Source: Photobacterium aquimaris
GTDB taxonomy: Bacteria > Pseudomonadota > Gammaproteobacteria > Enterobacterales > Vibrionaceae
DNA: 64,000 nucleotides
Direction of reading: 5' to 3'
NCBI RefSeq assembly: GCF_002954455.1
Contig: NZ_MSCC01000001.1
Location: 1,191,289-1,255,288, forward strand
Positions 58,375-64,000 of this stretch are shown one piece after another. Position 1 is the first letter of the stretch. Every line of letters starts with the position of its first letter. A model generated the notes under the pieces. It was not told the origin of the DNA and did no database searches. It worked only from the letters and a program-made list of their open reading frames with translations. The translations under genes and the position numbers were made by a program.

Positions 58375-59574
58375 ATGAATAATAACAGACACAATAATGG
58401 GGTTATCGACTCCCTGCTTGATACTGATGCTTATAAGCTTCATATGCAACAAGCAGTATTTCATCAATATCCAGGCGTTGAAGCTGTGGCAGAGTTCCAT
58501 TGCCGAAGTGATGAAGATCTACGCCCTTACGCTGCAGAAATTAAAGCACAAATTGATCATATTGCGACCTTATCTTTCACTCAAGGTGAACTCGACTTCT
58601 TATCGACTCTGACTTTTTTTCATGCCGATTACCTTGCGTTTCTAAAAGATTTCAAACTTAATGCTACTGATGTAGATATTGATACATCAGGTGACCAATT
58701 AGCGATCACTATTCGTGGTACATGGCTTGATGTGATTTTATGGGAAGTACCATTGCTTGCCATTATCTGTGAAATTCGCTGTCAACATCTTTATCCGCAA
58801 GCTACTACAGCGATGGCTATTGAGCAGTTAAAATCAAAAATTGATCGCTTCTATCATGACGCTAAAAAATGTGATTTAAGCCAATTTGCATTAGTAGACT
58901 TTGGTACGCGTCGTCGTTTTTCAAAAGATGTTCACCACCACGTTGTTGATTACTTGAAAGATAACATGCCTGAATTTAAAGGCACATCAAACTATTACCT
59001 TGCTTATACTCGTGGTCTAACCCCTGTTGGTACTCAAGCTCATGAATGGTTTCAAGCGCATCAACAACTGTCGGGTGAATTAGCTGACTCTCAACAATTA
59101 GCGCTTAATCGCTGGTTGCAAGAGTACCCTCATGATTTAGGTATTGCACTCACTGATTGTATCAATATGGATGCCTTTTTACGCGATTTCGATCAGCGTC
59201 TTTCTGAGCGTTTCATTGGCTTACGTCATGATAGTGGTGATCCTATTTCTTGGGGTGAAAAAGCCATTGCGCACTATAAATCGTTAGGTATTGATCCTAA
59301 AACGAAATCGTTAGTATTTTCTGATAGCCTAACACTTGATAAAGCATTAGTAATTTATAAACACTTTAATGATCATATCAATGTTAGCTTTGGTATTGGC
59401 ACACAACTAACTTGTGACTTACCTGGCGTTAAAACACTGAATGTCGTTTTGAAACTAACAGAATGTGAAGGCCGACCAGTAGCCAAAATTTCAGATGAGC
59501 CAGGCAAGAGTATTTGTCGAGATGAAGACTATCTTGATCAATTACGTACAGCTTTTCAACTCGTTAACGAATAA
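58375..59574 (+). CDS. pncB: nicotinate phosphoribosyltransferase
   Basis: PncB makes nicotinate mononucleotide from nicotinate and PRPP in NAD salvage. The 399-residue protein has the N-terminal [15 protein letters not shown] block, the conserved DFGTRRRFS motif and the RHDSGDP segment that binds phosphate and carries the phosphorylated histidine nearby (family knowledge). Length matches E. coli PncB (400). Confidence 0.96.
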   Translation: MNNNRHNNGVIDSLLDTDAYKLHMQQAVFHQYPGVEAVAEFHCRSDEDLRPYAAEIKAQIDHIATLSFTQGELDFLSTLTFFHADYLAFLKDFKLNATDVDIDTSGDQLAITIRGTWLDVILWEVPLLAIICEIRCQHLYPQATTAMAIEQLKSKIDRFYHDAKKCDLSQFALVDFGTRRRFSKDVHHHVVDYLKDNMPEFKGTSNYYLAYTRGLTPVGTQAHEWFQAHQQLSGELADSQQLALNRWLQEYPHDLGIALTDCINMDAFLRDFDQRLSERFIGLRHDSGDPISWGEKAIAHYKSLGIDPKTKSLVFSDSLTLDKALVIYKHFNDHINVSFGIGTQLTCDLPGVKTLNVVLKLTECEGRPVAKISDEPGKSICRDEDYLDQLRTAFQLVNE

Positions 59575-59605
59575 TGACTTAGTAGATAACTAATAGTTTA
59601 TTCCC

Positions 59606-59639
59606 AAAAAAGCGAACAATTTAATTGTTTCGCTTTTTT
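59606..59639 (+). terminator. terminator after pncB
   Basis: Stem AAAAAAGCGAACAAT pairing with ATTGTTTCGCTTTTTT (one bulge), ending in a T-run. Confidence 0.85.
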
Positions 59640-59695
59640 ATTATTCTTAAAACCAATTTGTTTTTTTACTCAAATAATTACCGTTGATAGTGATA

Positions 59696-60361
59696 TTACT
59701 CTCGACGTAATACAGCTTCCATTCCAAAATGTTCATTACTCAACGTTAAAGTGTTATTGCCATTTAATACAAATTGATTATCTTGCTGACCATCCTCATA
59801 AAGCAGAACAATTTGATCATCTTCTAAATAATAGACACCACGATGCTCTTTCGTTTTACCAGCTTGATTTGAGATCTCTGCTGAGAATAAAAAGTCAGGA
59901 CGTAAAGATAATGCAAATTCTGCAATATTATCAGCGACATCTTGCCCTGAGATCTTTTTAGTTCGCCAATTTCCAGCTAAATGTTCCGGTGCTAATTTGG
60001 TGAAGTGAGCGCCATCAAGTACAAAGCGATTATAGTTAAGCAAATAGCTATGCATTTGTTCATCTTCATTTGGGGAAATAAAAGTAATGTTGGTATCATC
60101 GATATCATAATTACCCGCCCATTGTTCAACTTTGCCATCGACTCGTAATAGACGCATTGCAAATTGATAATCAGATTTAAACATCACATGCATTGCTCGA
60201 TATTTTTCTCCTTCACTTTCAATACCGTCTTGTTGATTACTAAACCAATACCAATTACCTAATAGAAAGGGATAATCAAACTCAGTAATATCATCAGCAA
60301 TAGAGTTAACACTAAACAAGCTCAAGATAAATATCCAAAAAAACCCAAATGTTTTCATCAT
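59696..60361 (-). CDS. exported two-repeat beta-rich protein, function unknown
   Basis: The 221-residue protein has a signal peptide (about 1-22, ending SIA-D). Two similar halves follow (about 28-122 and 125-221). Each starts with LxGNW (LLGNWYWF, LAGNWRTK), has an F-x-S-D/L-R-P-x-F strand, a G-x-Y stretch and ends with LxxxHF (VLDGAHFTKL, LSNEHFGMEA). The layout suggests a duplicated small lipocalin-like barrel in the periplasm. No cysteines are seen. No named family is recognised. Confidence 0.7.
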   Translation of the reverse strand: MMKTFGFFWIFILSLFSVNSIADDITEFDYPFLLGNWYWFSNQQDGIESEGEKYRAMHVMFKSDYQFAMRLLRVDGKVEQWAGNYDIDDTNITFISPNEDEQMHSYLLNYNRFVLDGAHFTKLAPEHLAGNWRTKKISGQDVADNIAEFALSLRPDFLFSAEISNQAGKTKEHRGVYYLEDDQIVLLYEDGQQDNQFVLNGNNTLTLSNEHFGMEAVLRRE

Positions 60362-60527
60362 ATGCAGTTCCCCTTACTGAGTACTTTAGCTTTTGTATTC
60401 CCTCTCAAACATCAGAGGTCTTATACTTAAAACTAGTCGGGAAACCTAATTCTCGATGAAAAATATGCGTTATATCACACTTTGTAATTTAAAAATTCTC
60501 AATATTAAGATATAAAAAACAACAGAC

Positions 60528-60553
60528 AAAAAAAGCGCTCCTAAGAGCGCTTT
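60528..60553 (-). terminator. terminator after prc
   Basis: Stem AAAGCGCTC/GAGCGCTTT with a T7 run on the minus strand. Confidence 0.9.
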
Positions 60554-60596
60554 AATAAAAGAGACATCAACAAAATAATGTCATTCCGTATCATTA

Positions 60597-62600
60597 TTAC
60601 GATTGTTTTTGATTACTAAAATCAGCAGTTATCGCAACAGCTTCATCAAGATAAACATCAGGTGCTTCATAATCTTTTGGCACCGCATCCAAATCAGAAA
60701 AAGGTTTTTCACCTAATGCTTTTTGACGTTTATTTAAGCGGGCTAAACGATCAGCGTCGTCTTTATCTTGTTCTGCTATGCGTGTCTTTTCATTCAATGA
60801 AATAGTATTGATATCTTTTTCCTTTTTATAGGTAATGATATCTTCATTGATAAAACCAAATTCCATATTATTTTTAATACGGGTTTGGTGCTCTGCTGCT
60901 AGTATCGGTACAAGCGAGCTGTAATCATGTAATTTCTGATAACCTGCAGGTTTAATACTATCCCAAGGCAATGCATTATCTTCAACACTTTCTCCAGTCT
61001 CAGCAGGATCAATTGCTGAAGGGAAAGAAATATCAGGAACAACACCCAGGTTTTGGGTACTTCCACCATTAATACGATAGAATTTTTGGATAGTATATTG
61101 AACATGACCTAATGGTTTATCAAATAAATCATAGAGATGATTTAATGAACGGTGTTGTTGCACCGTACCTTTACCAAAAGATTGCTCACCTAAAACAATG
61201 GCACGTCCGTAATCTTGCATTGCTGCTGCAAAAATTTCTGAAGCAGATGCACTGTAGCGGTTAACTAATACAGTCAATGGTCCATCAAAAGAAATTTGAT
61301 CGTCTGAATCACCATTAACTTTAATTCGGCCATAACTATCACGCACTTGCACAACCGGTCCACTTGAAATAAATAAACCCGTTAATGCCGTTGCTTCTGT
61401 TAAAGCACCACCACCATTATTACGTAAGTCGATCACAATACCATCAACCTTCTGATCATTTAATTTGACCAGTTCTTTTTTGGTATCTTGTGATAATCCA
61501 ACATAAAAGCTTGGAATTTCAATCACACCGATTTTTTTACCATCGACAGTTTTCACTTCCGATTTCGCTGCACGATCTTCAAGACGGATCTTATCTCGTA
61601 CAATTGTTACGGTGTAACTCTTCGCATTATTGCCTTCAGGTAATATGTCCAGAATAACCTTACTGCCCTTCGGGCCTTTGATTAACTGCACAACATCATC
61701 AAGACGCCAACCAATAACATCAACAACTTTCTTGCCTTCTTGACCTACGCCAATAATGCGATCACCTGCTGCAATTTTTTTCGAACTAGCTGCTGGTCCA
61801 CCAGCAACTAAAGAGCGAATTTTGGTATAGTCGTCTTCAACCTGCAATACCGCACCAATTCCTTCTAATGACAGATTCATCTCTGCCTGAAATTGTTCAG
61901 CATTACGTGGCGATAAATAACTTGTATGTGGATCGACCTCACGCGAAAAAGCATTCATATATAACTGAAATACATCTTCACTGTGTGTTTGTGTTAAACG
62001 CTTAATCGCATTGTTATAACGCTTAGTTAACGTCTTTTGAATCTCAGGCCATTTTTTACCGGCAAGTTTAAGATTTAACGCATCGTATTTAACCCGTTGT
62101 CGCCAAATCTCATTCAATTCAGTGTCGTTTTTAGGCCATTCAAGCTCTGAACGATCAATAACAAAGTCATCTTTATTATCGAATTTGATTTCAGTATCAA
62201 GCTGAGTTAACGCAAATTGATACCGTTCAAAACGACGCTGAAGGACTTTATTAAAAATATCAAACGCAGCAGATGTATTCCCTGATTTCAGTTGATCATC
62301 TAACTGGTTTTTCCATTTACCAAATTGTTCAACATCTGTTGCATCAAGAAAGCTTTTATTATAATCAAGCATTTCAATATAACGATTGAATACTTGTCCA
62401 GAAAACTGATCATCAAGTGCAAAATGCTTATAGTGAGAACGCGTATAACGCGACGCCACTCTTGTGCTCGCGGTTGCATGCTGTTTTTCAGGAGCAAGAT
62501 GCGGCACATCACTTAATGAATACTTAGCCTCAGCGGCTTGAACCGAAGCTGCTAGCATCATGCCAGCAGCTATCAGTGAGAAACGGAATCGACAATTCAT
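60597..62600 (-). CDS. prc: carboxy-terminal processing (tail-specific) protease Prc
   Basis: Prc is a periplasmic S41 protease that trims PBP3 and degrades ssrA-tagged and other proteins. It has a signal peptide (about 1-22), an N-terminal helical domain, a PDZ domain (about 235-325, with LEGIGAVLQ and GPAASS) and the protease core. The catalytic serine is in SASASEIFAAA and the lysine in EQSFGKGTVQ. Length is 667 (E. coli 682). It follows proQ by 17 bases, the same order as E. coli proQ-prc. Confidence 0.95.
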   Translation of the reverse strand: MNCRFRFSLIAAGMMLAASVQAAEAKYSLSDVPHLAPEKQHATASTRVASRYTRSHYKHFALDDQFSGQVFNRYIEMLDYNKSFLDATDVEQFGKWKNQLDDQLKSGNTSAAFDIFNKVLQRRFERYQFALTQLDTEIKFDNKDDFVIDRSELEWPKNDTELNEIWRQRVKYDALNLKLAGKKWPEIQKTLTKRYNNAIKRLTQTHSEDVFQLYMNAFSREVDPHTSYLSPRNAEQFQAEMNLSLEGIGAVLQVEDDYTKIRSLVAGGPAASSKKIAAGDRIIGVGQEGKKVVDVIGWRLDDVVQLIKGPKGSKVILDILPEGNNAKSYTVTIVRDKIRLEDRAAKSEVKTVDGKKIGVIEIPSFYVGLSQDTKKELVKLNDQKVDGIVIDLRNNGGGALTEATALTGLFISSGPVVQVRDSYGRIKVNGDSDDQISFDGPLTVLVNRYSASASEIFAAAMQDYGRAIVLGEQSFGKGTVQQHRSLNHLYDLFDKPLGHVQYTIQKFYRINGGSTQNLGVVPDISFPSAIDPAETGESVEDNALPWDSIKPAGYQKLHDYSSLVPILAAEHQTRIKNNMEFGFINEDIITYKKEKDINTISLNEKTRIAEQDKDDADRLARLNKRQKALGEKPFSDLDAVPKDYEAPDVYLDEAVAITADFSNQKQS

Positions 62601-62617
62601 GTGTCGCGCATTCTCCT

Positions 62618-63250
62618 TTATGAACGCAAGTGCTCCGCTTTAACAGCCATTACTAGACCGTTATTTAAACGAACTCGCACATCGTCCTTGTTAATTTCAA
62701 CAATAGTCGCAGGCATGTTACCTGAACCCATGTTCACTTGAACATTTTTGCCTACGATTACTTCATCAGCATTCAGTACACGTGTCGTCTCTACAGGCTT
62801 CTTTTTAATAGTAGCTGTTTTTGGCTTAGTGTTACTAGATTTAACTGTTTTTGCTCGCGTTTTTTTAGCTTCGCCTTCTTTAGCCGCTTTAGCAATTGCT
62901 TGCTCTTTACGACGAGTGCGTACTTTAGCTTTGCTTTCTTCTAAAGCTTTAAGCGCATGATCTACGTGCTCTTGCTCTAGAACATCACAATCATTACCAT
63001 CTAGATCAACACGGTTCACACCCGCTTTAACACCGTGAAGGTAACGCCAAGAAGATGTGTATTGACGTAGAGCTGTACGTAGTTGAGTCTTGCTTACTTT
63101 TGGATCTTCGCTAAGACGCTCTGCAAGGTCTTGGAAGATACCAATTTTAAGTGGCTTCGCTTCACCTTCAACAGTGAAACATTTTGGGAAACGCTCAGCG
63201 ATGTATGCAATAACTTCTTTACTGTTCGTTAACTTTTCAGAGTTTTCCAT
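62618..63250 (-). CDS. proQ: RNA chaperone ProQ
   Basis: ProQ is a FinO-domain RNA-binding protein that stabilises small RNAs and mRNA 3' ends. The N-terminal domain (about 1-120) includes [28 protein letters not shown] and [11 protein letters not shown] Lys/Thr-rich linker (about 120-160) and a C-terminal Tudor-like domain with [17 protein letters not shown] follow. ATG 63250 is chosen because AGGAAA precedes it and the MENSEKL start matches E. coli; an in-frame ATG at 63265 lies in the ribosome site. Confidence 0.95.
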   Translation of the reverse strand: MENSEKLTNSKEVIAYIAERFPKCFTVEGEAKPLKIGIFQDLAERLSEDPKVSKTQLRTALRQYTSSWRYLHGVKAGVNRVDLDGNDCDVLEQEHVDHALKALEESKAKVRTRRKEQAIAKAAKEGEAKKTRAKTVKSSNTKPKTATIKKKPVETTRVLNADEVIVGKNVQVNMGSGNMPATIVEINKDDVRVRLNNGLVMAVKAEHLRS

Positions 63251-63359
63251 GGAGTTTCCTGACATAAACGAGGATTGCTCGTTATTTGTGCTTTGTTCAA
63301 AAAGAAATAGTGCTGCTATTATAATTACCTAACGCGGAAAAACCACCGAAAGCATGAAA

Positions 63360-63818
63360 TTAGAGTACTTTTTGTAGTGCTTCTACGAAAGAAACTAGAC
63401 CTTGTTCATCATTTTGGTCAAATCTTGACAAAATTGGACTATCAATATCCAGCACTCCGATTAATTTTCCCTTAACAATAAGTGGAATAACGATTTCAGA
63501 ATTACTTACAGCATCACATGCAATGTGTCCAGGGAAAGCATGTACATCGGAAATACGTTGTACTTTATTTTCAGAAATTGCTGTACCACAAACGCCGCGT
63601 CCAACAGGAATACGTACACAAGCAGGATTTCCTTGAAATGGACCTAAGACTAATTGGTCTTGTTTCAATAAATAAAACCCAACCCAATTAATTTGTTCTA
63701 ACTCCATATTTAATAACGCACTAATATTAGACATATTAGCGATAAGATCCGTTTCACCCTCAATAAGAGCCAATGCCTGTTGTGTTAGACGATGATAAAA
63801 AGCGGTTGAATTTTCCAT
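63360..63818 (-). CDS. msrC: free methionine-(R)-sulfoxide reductase (GAF fold)
   Basis: MsrC reduces free Met-R-sulfoxide. The 152-residue GAF domain has the three conserved cysteines C67, C77 and C101, spaced exactly as Cys84/94/118 of E. coli MsrC (YebR). Surrounding signatures are GRGVCGTA, FPGHIACD and IGVLDIDSP. It lies upstream of proQ in the same direction, as yebR does in E. coli. Confidence 0.95.
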   Translation of the reverse strand: MENSTAFYHRLTQQALALIEGETDLIANMSNISALLNMELEQINWVGFYLLKQDQLVLGPFQGNPACVRIPVGRGVCGTAISENKVQRISDVHAFPGHIACDAVSNSEIVIPLIVKGKLIGVLDIDSPILSRFDQNDEQGLVSFVEALQKVL

Positions 63819-63904
63819 AGCTTACTCCGTATATAGCCGTTAGAATAGTAAGAACACCACTGATAATAGGAATTATTCTCACAGTGAAAGAAAAGAACCA
63901 TCTT

Positions 63905-64000
63905 ATGATTAATTGGTCTTGGTTACTACAACAAGCAAAATCACATAAACCAAGATTAATTGTTGCAAACATTATTGCTGTTATCGCGACCTTGATCAGT
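63905..64000 (+). CDS. start of an ABC-type exporter subunit (3' end outside window)
   Basis: Only 32 codons are present, from ATG 63905. After MINWSWLLQQAKSHKPRL the sequence becomes hydrophobic (IVANIIAVIATLIS), like the first helix of ABC exporter permease-ATPase fusions that lie next to msrC in Vibrio. It is divergent from msrC with 86 bases between. The assignment is tentative because so little is seen. Confidence 0.5.
   Translation, partial: MINWSWLLQQAKSHKPRLIVANIIAVIATLIS

Noticed and set aside
63760..63972. 70-codon minus-strand frame at the right edge
   Set aside because: It overlaps the msrC start and the divergent exporter gene and shows no protein features.
1..64000. tRNA, rRNA or CRISPR arrays
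   Set aside because: No cloverleaf-like clusters, rRNA segments or regularly spaced direct repeats were seen in reading the window; a computed scan was not possible.

Overview
The window is low-GC chromosomal DNA from a gammaproteobacterium. Gene order and protein sequence place it in Vibrionaceae, most likely Photobacterium or a close relative such as Aliivibrio; species is not resolved. Conserved blocks (fdh with TorD and Tat-target genes; potABCD; ccoI-ccoS-fnr-uspE with ttcA nearby; matP-lonH-fabA-rmf; rlmL-uup; zapC-pyrD; gdhB-pepN-pncB; proQ-prc) match what I remember of the terminus half of Vibrio chromosome 1.

The window covers the replication terminus. A 28-bp XerC/XerD dif site lies at 32131-32158 and matP at 37298-37759. 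Three exact matches to the MatP site matS lie inside genes (17332, 26063, 38241). One exact FtsK-orienting (KOPS) octamer lies right of dif and points towards it. An ISNCY/IS1202-like element starts about 12 bp from dif and is followed by a decayed second copy. A cluster of inverted repeats lies on the other side of dif.

Layout. 1-6.2 kb: respiratory formate dehydrogenase operon (Fe-S protein, TorD chaperone, Tat-target peptide, catalytic, Fe-S and cytochrome b subunits). 6.3-12.6 kb: cobB, spermidine/putrescine ABC transporter (potA-C plus a separately transcribed potD) and a membrane protein. 12.8-18.6 kb: pepT, an M32 carboxypeptidase, dacA, ttcA. 18.7-21.7 kb: a secreted trypsin-like protease with a duplicated C-terminal domain, a membrane-anchored partner and a lipoprotein. 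21.7-27.7 kb: uspE, fnr with a probable autoregulatory FNR box, and cbb3 oxidase assembly genes without the oxidase structural genes beside them. 27.7-31.9 kb: a frameshifted SDR gene and a FIST (NosP-like)/hybrid histidine kinase pair. 32-34.5 kb: dif and IS remains. 34.9-36.1 kb: a ToxR-like membrane regulator with an overlapping small partner, organised like VtrA/VtrC. 36-47 kb: PPC protein, DUF3634, matP, lonH, fabA, rmf (57 aa), a DUF3466 GlyGly-CTERM protein, uup, a glutaredoxin-like protein and rlmL. 48-64 kb: zapC, pyrD, a frameshifted NAD-glutamate dehydrogenase, DUF2835, pepN, pncB, a secreted two-repeat protein, prc, proQ, msrC and the start of an ABC exporter.

Several genes are interrupted by apparent one-base deletions, mostly in short homopolymers (gdhB, the SDR gene, the IS transposase, probably the 3' end of the protease-partner gene). 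This is either real gene decay or a sequencing artefact. The strongest candidates for little-described biology are the ToxR-like/partner pair, the protease/anchored-partner pair and the palindrome cluster beside dif.
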